Of a stretch of DNA of 64,000 nucleotides, positions 23,201 to 36,060 are shown one piece after another. This DNA comes from Sebastes aleutianus (lineage: Eukaryota > Chordata > Actinopteri > Perciformes > Sebastidae), in contig CAKAKS010000001.1 in NCBI GenBank assembly GCA_916700875.1, positions 12,153,741 through 12,217,740 on the forward strand, given 5' to 3'. The notes under the pieces were generated by a model, which saw only the letters and a list, made by a program, of their open reading frames with translations, did not search any database and was not told the origin of the DNA. The position numbers and the translations under genes were made by a program. Within the stretch, counting starts at the first letter, position 1, and each line of letters starts with the position of its first letter.

Positions 23201-23510
23201 AATGAATGTTAATGCAGCAGGGTTTTTTATTGTGCAGATAACAGGATGTGGTTTTTGCCTATGTCATCAAAATGTTTCACTCATAGTTTCACTCTGATTG
23301 GTTTGAAAAAAAAATCTATACATCATGTCCACGTTCTCAGTTAAGATTCCTAGTAAGTTTCAACCTAAATGATTTAAGGAAGTTGAACTATTCACCAGAA
23401 AAGGTTGGTTATCACAGAAAAGAGTTTTTTCTCTTCTTCTCAGGCTCCAGACTTCATCTCTAGTTTCTCTTCCCTTTTCTCACAGATTAACTTCCCATCA
23501 AGGTCAATCT
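23201..23510 (-). promoter_or_regulatory. Gene C promoter-proximal region
   Basis: It is similar, inverted, to the sequence upstream of genes A and B (about 1980-2220). The CCAAT element is kept, but the TATA-like box of A and B is replaced by AGAGTGAAACTATG. Expression of gene C may therefore differ; this is an inference. Confidence 0.45.
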
Positions 23511-25589
23511 TTCCTCCCAGTATTTTGGTCCAGAGCCACATATGTTGATATCTACTGTCCAAATTGCCTTTTGGTACAAATACTCATCTTCCTTGAATTT
23601 CTTTCAAATCAGCAACAATCACAAGGTTTTCATCCAGGAGGCCGCTGTTCGTGTCTCGTGTGTTAAGTTTCACTTTCACGTTACAATCAGCTGTTTGTTC
23701 GTGTCCCGTGTTCACAACGTTCAGTGTCACTGTACAAACGTCGTAGTTTTAAGCCCAACCATGTAGTTCTTTCCTAAACATAACTGTAGTGGTTTTGTTG
23801 TCTGAACCTCACTTTGGTCGTTTCACAGGAACGACATGGCGTTAAATGACATGCGGAATGTTTTTGTGTGACCTCTGACCTTTCCTTTACAATCAGAACA
23901 GAACATTTTATATGACTAAATATCATTATCTAGTGGGCAGATTACCATTACCACAGATTACCACAAACGTTGTTTAACATGTTCAACTTTCCAAGGACAT
24001 AAAACACTTTTATTACCCAGCAGCCTTTCTACATCATCTTCATCAGAACAAACTTTATATTTTAAGACACAAAGAGACAGTAGACATCAATCATCACTAT
24101 CAAACTAATAAATCACGCATTATACATTCAGTATAATGTGGATAACATCTTTATATAAAAAATATATTTTATTGCTCATTTCCGTTCCATCATAAAAACA
24201 CATCTCTCTTTGGAACATGAAACCAACATTTCTTTTTTATTTCTTATCTGATGATCTACACTTCTGAGGACACACACTTTATGAAAACAAGCCATTTGAG
24301 AGCAATCCGTTCCTCCCCGGCATGAGGAACTTCTTAGATACAGCTGTAGCGCAGACATCAGCCTCAGCTGTAACAAAATACTGGGAAATACGTGACCGCA
24401 AAAAAAGGGTGTCATTTGTCAAAATGTTCAAAATGAAACAGAAACGGTTGTCAAGTTGACATGTGCCAGACATCCCAACAGTTGATGTTTTGATTTTCCT
24501 CATCGGGTGGAGAAGACAAGCTGTCAGGGCAGCTGCTGTGCTGTTCTTAAATATTGATCCCTCCCTCCGCGTGGAGCACTTAGTGCCGTCTCCTAACTGT
24601 TGTAGGAAACACTGAGAGCGCTGAGTGTTTCTCCGGCTCTGCTTCTCAGAGATTAGATAGCGCTGAGCCCTGAATTAAAGCTTTGTTGTGCTTGATTTCA
24701 GGTCTGTTGCTACATATACCATGAAAGTATCTCGCTGCCTTATCAGGAGGATTAACTCTCGGTATTGTTGCAAGCTGGAAGAATAATAGAACCACAGAGA
24801 TAAGCAGAAAAAAACGAGGTTCACACAGGTTTTCTGTTTTGTATGTTGAAAGACTTGAAACAGTGAATAAGAGGTAACAGAGGAAAGAAAAGATCAAGAT
24901 GTTCATAACACACCGCTATAGATAAAACGTAAACCAAGCTTAGATTTTTTTCTTTTTCATTTTAATCATGCTCTGTTCATGTTTTTATCTGTTTTAGAAT
25001 ATTTTGACATTTTATTTTGAGCGGTGGTTGTTGGAGGAGGGTTCATATAAATGTCACTTGTCTTCATAAGCGTCTTTCCAGCTATCATATTGTCTAGATA
25101 AATCATTTTGTGTCTCCAGAGCACACTGTACTGAAAAGGGCATTTTGATATTAGGCACCTACATTTAGAACAATTTGCAATGACACATCTTCATATCAGT
25201 TATTCAAACATTGCACTAAAGAAATGGTCCATGTTCATTGTAGGGAAGGATCTTTTTTCTTTGGTGTTCTATCTCAATGTGCTAAATGTTAGTGGTTCCC
25301 AACCTGCACTCCCTAAGGGTGTCCCAAAGATAAATCTGATAAGTTATACAAAATGATCATGTGTTTCTGACTTTCTAACACTGTTGCTTTGTTTGTGAAA
25401 TACCAATGAGCTTTATCTCTTCAGGCTTTTAAAAATCCTTCAAATGAAACAATCTTGTTATAACTGCTCACAACTCATGTCCACACTTAGACCAAGTGAG
25501 GCACCCTTTAGCATTTGTTTGAAACGCACCGGGCTTTCAACTAACTCCAATGTAAACCCATCCACGTCATTATTAGACAGTCAGGGCAA
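23511..25589. other. Intergenic, with one repeat copy
   Basis: A reverse copy of family 2 lies at about 23620-23850 (AGGCCGCTGTTCGTGTC, CCTAAACATAACTGTAGTGG). A hAT-like edge, AGTGGTTCCCAACC, is at about 25292. I recognise no gene; the open frames of up to 86 residues show no family features. Confidence 0.5.
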
Positions 25590-26115
25590 CTGACGTAGTA
25601 TAATAACAGGTTTTCATCCCAACTCTCACATACTGACGCTTTGTCAGACCAATCTGCGTCACTTTTCGGTCGCAGTAAATCCGTGCTTAATGTTGTGAAT
25701 TAAACAAAAACACTTGCTTAGGTTTAGGCAACAAAACCACTTAGTTAGGTTTAGGAAAGAAACAACATGGTTGGACATAAATATTACTACATTTGTACAG
25801 TGAAAATGACATTGAATGTTGTGAACACGGGACATGAACGAACAGCTGATTGTGATGTGAAAGAGAAACGTAATGTACGGGACTCAAACAGCGGTGTCCT
25901 GGATGAAAGCCCTGTGTTGTTGTTAAAAACTAAGAAAATATACATTTATTTTGGAAAGGGACTGTATGCATGTACCAAATGGAAACTACGCTTCCTGTGA
26001 ACATGAAAGTTTACATTTCCCTGACACGTCCAAAACTGACGCTTAGAGGGGTACCTAGAGCGTCATAGTTTGAAGCGTATAGGGCCACTGACCAAGCTGC
26101 GGTATTTGACAAGTT
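25590..26115. mobile_element. Dispersed repeat, family 2 (longest copy)
   Basis: It begins near ACAGGTTTTCATCCCAACTC and ends near TTTGACAAGTTGAGAGTAAG. Inside are GGTTTAGGCAACAAAACCAC and CGGGACTCAAACAGCGG. The reverse copy at 40320-40680 has the matching edge (GAGTTTGGATGAGAACATGT). It is non-autonomous with no transposase; the 77-residue open frame is repeat sequence. Confidence 0.6.
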
Positions 26116-26209
26116 GAGAGTAAGAATGTATTGTCATAAAACAAAGTACACGATGACGGGAATATTAGTTTAGCAGGTCATTGGTCATAAACCAAAGTAT
26201 TGGACACAT

Positions 26210-26512
26210 TCAAATTTGGACCTGATGATGGCACTAGTTTAAATGTTAAGGGATCATCAAAGTTGTTATAATACATCCTGAGGGACATGAATGTCTGTGT
26301 CAAATTTCATTGCAGTGCATCCAATAGTTGTTGAGATACAGTATTTCACTAAAAGCCAAAAAAGTTAACGTGCTTGTGGTGCTAGAGGAAAAGTCAGAGG
26401 ATCACCAAAGTTATCAGAATACATCTTCATGGTGATCTATCCATTAGTTGGCGAAATATGTCAGTCTGGATCAATACGGTAGATTGACCGACGGAAAGAC
26501 ATCGTCATTCCT
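26210..26512. repeat. Common teleost dispersed repeat
   Basis: It holds two imperfect internal units (GATCATCAAAGTTGTTATAA and GATCACCAAAGTTATCAGAA). It ends with GTCAGTCTGGATCAATACGG and a GACCGACGGAAAGACATCGTC stretch. This pattern is familiar from many fish genomes. It is non-coding. The class is not certain from sequence alone. Confidence 0.55.
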
Positions 26513-26550
26513 CACCCAAAACACATGTACATAAACCTGATGTACCGACA

Positions 26551-27069
26551 CACTCTCACAGCAGTTCGTGAAATAGTTATGAAATTTAATCTATTTGATT
26601 TGAGTACGTAGACATGAATCCCCTTTTTTTTCAGCACGACTTTCAACAACTTATTTTTCATGCGTTTTCCGAACAAATGTCCAGCAACATGTGACTCATG
26701 TGTCACTTTCCGCTCCAGTCTTTTCAAAATAAAACTACTTAGTTAGGTTAAAGGAAAAGATCTACTTAGTTAGGTTTAGGCAACAAACTAATCAGTAAGG
26801 TTAAGGAAAAGATAATGGTTTGGGTTAAAATAAGTAGGGAAGTGCCGTAACTGAAGTATAGAAGTTACATGACAAATGAATCAACTTTGACTTGTTGTTT
26901 CACATGGGACATGAACAGCAGTCTGTTTTTTTATTCCTCTTTATACTACCCGGTTTACTTCCCGTTTTTTTGTGCTGACCATCACGAAAAAAATGTGACA
27001 TTTGTGTCTATGTACACAAATAAATACATTCAATTTTGTGACTATTTCTCAAATTGCTGTGCAACTGGG
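26551..27069. mobile_element. Complete stand-alone copy of the family 1 MITE
   Basis: The left end (CTCTCACAGCAGTTCGTGAA onward, about 60 bases) is the imperfect reverse complement of the right end (up to TTTCTCAAATTGCTGTGCAA). Both have the same inverted ends as the intron 1 insertions of genes A and B. The inside carries GGTTTAGGCAACAAACTAAT and a segment related to TTCACACGGGACATGAACGC. It has no transposase; length is about 520 bp. Confidence 0.7.
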
Positions 27070-27753
27070 CTGGCTGTGCATGTACCGTACTATAAACCTA
27101 GTCCAAGAGTAGTGAGAAAGAAAAAAAAATTATATACTGCTGTAGTTTAGTTTTTTTTAATCTAACTTGATATTTAAACTCCTTTTAAAGAGTTTAGGCC
27201 AAGACAGCAGAATCCTTGACGTATATAAAGGTTGCAAGCAAATAAAACAGCACCATGTGCAAAAGCACCCATAAAATAAAAATCACATAAAAGCTGAGAG
27301 CGGACTGCAGACTGAGAGAATCAGCGGCCAAGACTATATATCTTGGCAAAATGACAAATAAATGGCTCCTTATTGAGTGTGCCTTAAAATCCTTCATAAT
27401 CACAATTCATAATCATACATCACACTGTAGGAAGTGAAATATTTGAATGAAATACAAGCTCACTTCAGATGGGCATTACAGAATAAATCAACTGTGGATG
27501 TTTTCATATACAGACACATTAAGACACATGTGCACTGACAGGGAACAGAGGAGTTTAACAGCAAACACAGACACGTCGTAGTTATACATGAGCGCCGAAA
27601 CGCTGCCATGCATGCAGGAAATCTGCAGGTGCCAATCATCCTTCATGCTCTGAAAATCAAACTGGGGACAGATGGGAAAAAACCTTTACCTGAATTTCAC
27701 ACAAGCTGATGTGTCTGCTTTTATCAGGCACGAATCAGAGAGCATACAAATGA

Positions 27754-27802
<49 letters not shown>

Positions 27803-28960
27803 TTTCTGTGGTAATATTAAGGTCACTGCCAGACTGAGAGAGGGATATCTCCGAGCTACACTTGGCTGACTGTTCACTTGAAAAGCCTGGAAGTCATTCA
27901 TATGTAAAGTTTTTAAATGTTACATTTGCAACTGGCTAGATAATATTTCTCACCACTTTGGACACATGTTATCTTGATGCAATAGTTTAGATCTGCATCT
28001 AATGATTCTTTTCAGTACTGATTAATCGGCTGATTACTGTATCAATTCAGTTCATTTTTTTTTGGCAGATGATATTAGCACCCAAGTGTCAGTAGCCAAC
28101 TATGCTATTTGCTTCAGATATACTAGATACTGTTTGTGTGTATGTACTGTATGCATATTTGTCCTAAACCTAACCAAACTGCGACTGAAAATAATAATTT
28201 AAAAAACAGAAAATAATAACTTCTCACAGGACTCAAACCCCAGTGAAGGATGTAAGTCTAGAGTTTGACCCATTCATACCAGCACAATCTACTCCTTACA
28301 TGTACTTTGTTTGCACCTGAGTGAGTCACAAGGCAGATATTTGAAAATAGAAAACTAGAAAAGGGATGTGAGCTATTTTAGTTAGACAACTGAATTTCTT
28401 AATCTTCCAGCGAAAAGAGAATTTAGCATAACATTTTTTTTTACTTCCCTTTCTTTAAACCACAAGTAGGATCATTTTCTATTTTAATAAAGTTACATTT
28501 TGCAAAGAGATGTTTAGTGATTAACTCTGCCTGTGCTAAATTGCAGTTAAAATTATTTAGTTTTTGCATATTCCTCTTAAATTACTTATAGTATGTCAGA
28601 CAATAATAAAACATTTATAGATTAACACAACCAAATTTATCACAGTGAACAACCTTCAATAAATGCCAAATAAATGGAAACAAATTGAATTAAACACAAC
28701 TAATAATACAAATAATAAGCAACTATAGGAACTTTGTAATATTATTTAGTGATTGTTTATTATTTTTACAATTTTGTATTCAACAACATTATTATTATTA
28801 TTATTTTTTTTTTTTTTGCTGTTTTTTGGATTACTTTGTCATTAATTGCAAACATTGAATCTTAGCTATGTATATGAAAATGGTATTGTAAAACTTATTT
28901 TTAAAACATTATGAATTAGAAAAAAAAAAAAGAAACTGTGTAGTCAGTCATGTAGCGCTG
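27070..28960. other. AT-rich intergenic stretch with a (CA)n run
   Basis: A (CA)n microsatellite lies at 27757-27800. Poly-T and ATT runs occur at about 28785-28820 and an A run at 28919-28931. No exon is recognised. Confidence 0.55.
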
Positions 28961-28966
28961 CTTTAA

Positions 28967-29446
28967 ATGCATCATTTGGGGGGCATTTCCCTCACTGGCA
29001 AAACAAAGCTTGTCATCATTGAAGGCCATCTCAATGCAGTGAGATATCGGGATGAGATTCTGCAGCCAGTGGCGATCCCATATCTCCACAATCTGGCACC
29101 TAACTTCATCCTCCAAGATGACAACGCTCGCCCCCACAGAGCCAGGGTTATCACAGACTACCTCCACAATGTGGGAGTAGAGAGAATGGAACGGCCTGCC
29201 AAGAGTCCACACCTCAACCCAATTCAACACTTGTGGGATCAGCTTGGGCGTGCTGTACGTGTTAGAGTGACCAACACAACCACGCTGGCTGACCTGCAAC
29301 GAATCCTGGTTGAGGAATGGAACGCCATCCCACAGCAACGTGTGACCAGGTTGGTGACCAGCATGAGGAGGAGGTGCCAGGCTGTTGTGGCTGCGTATGG
29401 ATCTTCCACCGCTACTGAGGCTCCTGACGGTGTATTAAATGAATAA
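28967..29446 (+). pseudogene. Tc1-like transposase, C-terminal half, catalytically dead
   Basis: This 159-residue open frame is the second half of a Tc1/mariner DD34E transposase. It starts within the GGIS.TGKT segment and has LQDDNARPH with the second catalytic Asp. After exactly 34 intervening residues comes NPIQHLWDQL, where the catalytic Glu should be (NPIEH); here it is Gln (CAA for GAA). The N-terminal DNA-binding domain and the first Asp are absent, and poly-A-rich sequence directly precedes it. No inverted terminal repeats were found next to it. It is a transposon relic, not a host gene. Confidence 0.88.
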
Positions 29447-30420
29447 AGTGTAAAATAGCCAATATGTCTTATTTGTTCCTTGTTACTGATAGAGAGTTCA
29501 ATCCTCCAATCCACCAAACAACTCAAAACAAGAGTCAATACTAACAGGAGAATATACTGTTTACCATTGGCAGAGCATTTTGGCAAATTTTTCTTGGGCG
29601 CTACCCACATAATCAGCTGTGCTGCTCATCCCACAAATGCATGATCCTTACAAGTTGGACATCATTGTGAAGGTAAATAAACAGGCTTTCCAACGATGTA
29701 AAATACAATGCCAATTAGCATTGTAACAACAGAGAAATAATCGACCAAACACAAGTTTCCAAACTTTTTTTTCCCAGTTTATATAATCATACCTGCAGGT
29801 ACAATTGTATACTAATGTTCCACAGACAGGATTATACAAAAAGAACACAGTTACTGCCTAGAAAGTTCACATTTCAGCAAGCAACATTCAACGTTTACAT
29901 ATTAAAATAATTTATAATATATAAGTCAATATTGAGTCTATATTATATTGTCACTCCTTGTCATCTTGACATCAAATTGCTCTCTTTTTTTACTGTCATA
30001 GCACAAGAAAGTGGTATAAAAAAGCATCAGTGAAGGGGAGAAGTGAGAGCAGACAGGAAAGCACAGGAGTTCAAACACACAGTGAACATCAGCAGTTCTT
30101 CTCCAGTCTGAGGTCATCTGAGGGTGAACAGCAGCAACACTGAGCCGCTGGTTCACTGCAACGCAGCGAAGACAACAATAACTGTGCACGATTTCCTGTC
30201 TTCTTTCAATAAGTGAAGAACAACAGTACATTACATGGTGGTGAGACAGAGATGATACAGATAGAGATATAATCAACAACAATAGACAAAGGCAAAACAC
30301 AATATAGTGTGTACATATGATAAAACAGATAAACAGACACATAACCTATAAACAAAACACAACAAACCAAGGTGCAAAACAAAGATTGAAAACAAAACAC
30401 TAGATTAAACTAGAAAATGC
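29447..30420. other. Intergenic, no recognised gene
   Basis: AT-rich sequence. The minus-strand open frames (for example 29938-30342) are low-complexity and show no domain. Confidence 0.5.
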
Positions 30421-30870
30421 ATTTCCTGCTGAAAATGCGTGGGAATGCTGGCAGCTGAAATTTATTGCAAAGCATTGCTGAAAATGCAGAAATGTGAAAT
30501 TACTTACCTAAAAATGTCAAAGCTCAAATGCATTGCACTGCACTGCTGAAAACCCTAGAAGATGAAATGTACAACTGGCAGAGTTGGAAGCTGAACTGCA
30601 TTAGCTAAAGAAGCTGAAATACATTGCTAGAAATGCTGGAAGCTAAACTGTAATACTGTCAAAAGTGGTAAATTTGAATTTTCCTGAATAGGCGGAGAGA
30701 AGAAATGCTTTTTATGTATATCAGACAGATGAACTGCATTGCTAAAGACAAACAGAGACAGAGAGAGAGAGGGAGAGAGAAGTAAGACTAAAAGACTTTC
30801 TCAGTTAAAAACTACGGTTTCTGTAGCTGAAAGTCAGGGTGCATGACCATAGTCATGCACCCTGACCCCA
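30421..30870. repeat. Degenerate GCTGAAA-type repeat block and perfect hairpin
   Basis: From 30425 to 30660 there are irregular copies of GCTGAAATGCATTGCTGAAAA-like words. At 30834-30865 a perfect 14-bp inverted repeat (TCAGGGTGCATGAC) flanks a 4-base loop. A short segment (30799-30833) resembles sequence inside the foldback arms (CTCAGTTAAAAACTA, GTAGCTGAAAGT). The block may be a remnant of a related element. Confidence 0.55.
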
Positions 30871-30872
30871 TG

Positions 30873-32025
30873 ATGCTGATTCAGCATTCCCAGTATTGTT
30901 CTTCTAAGGTTTATTCAACTTCTTCAATCAACTATTTCTTGCGTACGTTTTTGGCCTTTAACTAGTCCTGCATACTTTCAGCTACAGAAACCGGTCAACT
31001 ATCAAAATATTCAGCTCTTTAAGGACATTAGTACTATATCTTGACTTGTTTCAACTATTTATACTTTTTAAAATATTAAGCTCTTTCCACATTTTTTTTT
31101 ACAATGTAACTCAATGGAGAACATCTTCAAATCCTCTTAAACCTACTCCAATTTGAAATGCTACTGCTTCTGCATACTTTCAGCTACAGACTTCATTTAA
31201 ACTTTAAACGGGTTACAAGTCTTTGAACTATTAAGCTATGATTCAGCTTTTTGATAACTTTTACAGATTTTCATTTATCGCAGATTACGTTTTATGAAAT
31301 TTTCAGACCATTTCAGATTTTATAATGGGTGTGTATTGCGTGGATCGTTAAGGGCTAGAGCACGTGATGTCACAGCTAGAGTGGAGCAGAGCTTAAAAAT
31401 CTTTTGAAAATTATCCGAACAAATTGCTACCTAGCCCACAACTTCCACTCCTTATACACAATTAATACATCAAATGTAGGTATTTTTGTCTTCTTTCAGA
31501 TGATGTGCCCATTTAGGCATTAGGTCTTACAGTTTGGGATTTATCTCCTTCAAAGCACCAAGAGATCCCTTCCTCTCTCTCATCCGCTGCAATGTTAATT
31601 CACCTCTAAAAGTCTGGAACAAAAACTCAACTGTGGAGACTTTTTAAACTGCCAGTGCTCAGTCATTCTTAACTTTATCCAAACAAATGACACGTCAACA
31701 TCTTTATCAAAGTCTTGAGGTGCTCAAACTGAAGAGATTTCAGTTATACAACATATAGTTTTTAACTGAGGAAGTCTTTTTCTGGTAGTACCTTCTCTGT
31801 GTTTTCACCAGTCATTCCCAACCATGACTCAGCACTTTCAGACACAAACAGGTGTTTCTGATTGGCTGATTAGAGCTCCGTCAGTCTCTGCCTGTCTCTG
31901 ATTGGTGCATTGCGCTTAAGCTCTTTTTAAACTGTACAAGTTTAATTTCTATTTAAGCCTATACAGCTACTGTCTGTCTGATCAGTCTCTGCCTCTCTGA
32001 TTTAAAAGTACCTCTGTCTCTTTCT

Positions 32026-32066
<41 letters not shown>

Positions 32067-34344
32067 CAAACATTTCTCCGCTCCCTTCCTAATTCACTAA
32101 GGAGTTAAAACACCTCGCGACATATCCCTCTCCCCTAAACTGTTTTTCAGTAGTGCGACCACAGGTGCACACTTGATTGTTCTGCTGTTTCCTGTACAGA
32201 TATATTCACACAAACATTATTCTTTGACATTTTGGCGACCACATCACTCTGCTAGAGTGCCGCTGCTGGAAACGGCTGATATTGAGACGCTTCAGTGTAC
32301 AGGTAACAAAATCGAGATGCATTGTGGGACATGTAGTTTATGGACACCGTACTTCTGTAAAGCGGCATAGAATTGTATGATAAGCAAATTATATTCTTTG
32401 CCAGACCACATTCAATGAGGTGCCGGCCTGGACTCGGCCCACGAGCCTTGAGTTTGACACATATATCTATTTATATTACTGTGAAAACATCTCCTTCAAA
32501 CACATCATGATGGTGTTGTAATTAACCTCCACCCAATATCATCTTTCCTGAGCAGCGTTTGAATGCCTCATAATAATAACACAATGGCACCTCCGTTAAT
32601 GTTAGTAGCCCCATTATTTATTTAAGCAGGACTGTGCTGCCCACCGGCTGCTAACAGGTAACATTACTAACTCTCCTCCTGCCGATTTCAACACAGGTTT
32701 GTTGTTCACAGTGAAGCTTTATCAGGGAAAAAATAGGGTGCGTCCCGTTTTTTAGCCTCCTTCCAGACACGCTAGCATGACATGGTTGGTAACAATGGAT
32801 TCCTTATTTTTTTAGTATCATGGTGATTACCGCTTATAAGGTTTGGAGCTGTATTTTATACATACATCACGTAAGCCACTCTAAACTCAGCCTTTTAAGG
32901 ACCACATGCAGATGCACAGCTGTTTGCCTCTCCCTCAGTGTTATTTCCTGTGTAAAGCATCTAAACAGTGACATAATAGTGAACATTTACTGTATGGGAT
33001 GGGTCCCTGAATGATTAGCTAAGAGACATTTTAGTTAACGTGTTAGCCTATATGAAAAGGCAAATCATGTTTTTAAAGATAATTTTAAAGGCATTTCCGC
33101 CTAGTAGATGAGCAGTAGAGAGGGTCAGCTGAGTTTGGACAATATCTGTAATTCATTTAGCACATTTAGTTTCAGTACAAACTTAGATTTTCCTTCTCTC
33201 TAAATGTTGCTCATTTGTTTCCTTGTCATCTTTTCTCTGTCCCTCAGGGCTAATACTGCTAATACTCTTTTTAAACTTGTACAGTTTAAAAAGAGCTTAA
33301 GCGCAATGCACCAATCAGAGACAGGCAGAGACTGACGGAGCTCTAATCAGCCAATCAGAAACACCTGTTTGTGTCTGAAAGTGCTGAGTCATGGTTGGGA
33401 ATGACTGGTGAAAACACAGAGAAGGTACTACCTGAAGAAGACTCCCTCAGTTAAAAACTATATGTTGTATAGCTGAAATCTCTTCAGTTTGAGCACCTCA
33501 AGACTTTGATAAAGATGTTGACGTGTCATTTGTGTGGATAAAGTTAAGAATGACTGAGCACTGGCAGTTTAAAAAGTCTCCACAGTTGAGTTTTTGTTCC
33601 AGACTTTTAGAGGTGAATTAACATTGCAGCGGATGAGAGAGAGGAAGGGATCTCTTGGTGCTTTGAAGGAGATAAATCCCAAACTGTAAGACCTAATGCC
33701 TAAATGGGCACATCATCTGAAAGAAGACAAAAATACCTACGTTTGATGTATTAATTGTGTATAAGGAGTGGAAGTTGTGGGCTAGGTAGCAATTTGTTTG
33801 GATAATTTTCAAAAGATTTTTAAGCTCTGCTCCACTCTAGCTGTGACATCACATGCTCTAGCCCTTAACGATCCACGCAATACACACCCATTATAAAATA
33901 TGAAATGGTCTGAAAATTTCATAAAACGTAAACTGCGATAAATGAAAATCTGTAAAAGTTATCAAAAAGCTGAATCATAGCTTAATAGTTCAAAGACTTG
34001 TAACCCGTTTAAAGTTTAAATGAAGTCTGTAGCTGAAAGTATGCAGAAGCAGTAGCATTTCAAATTGGAGTAGGTTTAAGAGGATTTGAAGATTTTCTCC
34101 ATTGAGTTACATTGTAAAAAAAAATGTGGAAAAAGCTTAATATTTTAAAAAGTATAAATAGTTGAAACAAGTGAAGATATAGCACTAATGTCCTTAAAGA
34201 GCTGAATATTTTGATAGTTGAACGGTTTCTGTAGCTGAAAGTATGCGGGACTAGTTAAAGGCCAAAAAACGTGCGGAAGAAATAGTTGATTGAAGAAGTT
34301 GAATAAACCTTAGAAGAACAATACTGGGAATGCTGAATCAGCAT
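30873..34344. mobile_element. Foldback-type element with ~1.07-kb inverted arms
   Basis: The left arm, 30873-31945, and the right arm, 33271-34344, are reverse complements along their whole length with few differences and almost equal size. The 1325-bp centre (31946-33270) has no long open frame and carries a (CA)n run at 32028-32064. The outer ends contain a small palindrome-like word, ATGCTGAATCAGCAT. No transposase is encoded, so it would be non-autonomous. The class is unknown to me. Transcription across it could make a hairpin RNA of about 1 kb; that is inference. Confidence 0.8.
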
Positions 34345-36060
34345 TCCCACAATGAGTGTAGATGTACTGACTTTGTAGGTATGTAGGTATTAGACAGGTT
34401 TTTTTTTTTTTAACTATGTTTTGTACTCATGTTTCGATGTGGATGAGTGTAACCGATCTTGCAGTTGCACTACAGCTCTATCACAGGTCAATGTTCACTA
34501 AAAAAATATGTCAGGAGCCAGTTTTTCAGTTGTTTTGATCATATTTCCTGTTCCAATAAAATGTATATAAGCAACAAAGTGACCTTTGAGCCAACTGTCT
34601 TTTATATGGCCATTGATATTAGCAGAAATCACGTGTTTCTGTCATATTAATACATATTTCTTGACTATTGTGAAGTGGCTGTATAAACAAACAAGAAAAA
34701 TATAGTTTTGCCCTTTAGTAAGTGTGTGAGAGCAACACTAATAGGCTGTATTTCATGTACCAAGTTAGCGGTGCTACTCCGGCCATTGCAAAGGTTTTAG
34801 AAATATGGAGGTCCAAATTCCTCCAGTGCAGCCCCAACCTAAGTCCAAAGACAGTTTTGACTAGCCGCTAATGAAACTCTGCATTTAGGAGATGTCTTTT
34901 AATTTACAAAATTTTGCCTTTCCTAGAAATTGTGACATTTTGACACATTAGGACTGAAATAAATATAATAAACAGCGTTAAAAGAACACATGTAAAGGAC
35001 TTTGCACACCGGTGGCATTTCCTTTGTGCGATTAATTCTGCGCATCAATACATTTTATTGAACTGTTGTTTTTTGTCATGAGTACTTTCACACAGAACGT
35101 CAATATTACGCAGCAAAAAAACGACAAGGACGATTTTTCTGAGCTTTCGCACCGCGAATAAAGGCATCAACAAATCACGTTGTGTGGAACGAACATATTC
35201 AAAAGTGCACAACAACATGGAGGCCCCGTAGTCCGAACCAAGACAGCAAACTTTATTACTCCTTTTAACCTCGACAAAGGCAGCGCAGACCAGATCCACT
35301 CCTTCTGTTCTTACCTTTCACAATAAAAGCCCTATAGACATGTACACTGCATAACTGTTTACCAGAGGCAAATTCACTGAGAGCATTTTGCCAAAAGGAA
35401 ACTAAAATAGCTTACAGTAATTCAAGCCATACAACAATTTAGCCTAGACAGACTGCCAGACGCTGCTCTGGATCAATAGGATCCCGGTAGTTGGTCCTCT
35501 GCCTGCGCGGATCTATTCAAACCTTTTACTGAACAAGTGTTGCAACTGTTGCAAATTTGCATCGCTGCTGGAATAAATAGTTTTGATGCGAAATATTTGC
35601 ATGCAAGTTTTTTGCATTTTGTATATTTTGTGTGTAATGGCCTTTATATGTTTAATTCCCTCCTCCTATATCCTCAGAAATGTTACAATGGCCATGATCT
35701 CAATGTCCTGAATGGTAGCTACATCCCTGGTAGATTGGAGATGGAGGCAAGTGATGCAGTATGAATTCATCTGAGCCATCTATTATGTCCTTGATTGAAA
35801 GAAAGAGAGAGAGAGAGAGAGTTTTATTGAAAAAATACATATTTGCAATTTTAAATAGTATATTATTTGACTGACAATTTGCTGATCCCCTCAAGCAGGT
35901 GAAAACTAAATGTAGTATTTGTTGCAGGTCTTGTCTTGGATCAGTGTTTTACGCCTGTAGAAATAGTGGCCTTGAAAAGAACTCTCTCAGACTCGACAAA
36001 TGAAAGTGCTCAAGTGGAACCTGAGACGGAAGAAAGGTGCTCTGCTAGATGACTGAACAA
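34345..36060. other. Intergenic, no recognised gene
   Basis: A (GA)n run lies at 35804-35821. The open frames are short and without domain likeness. Confidence 0.5.
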
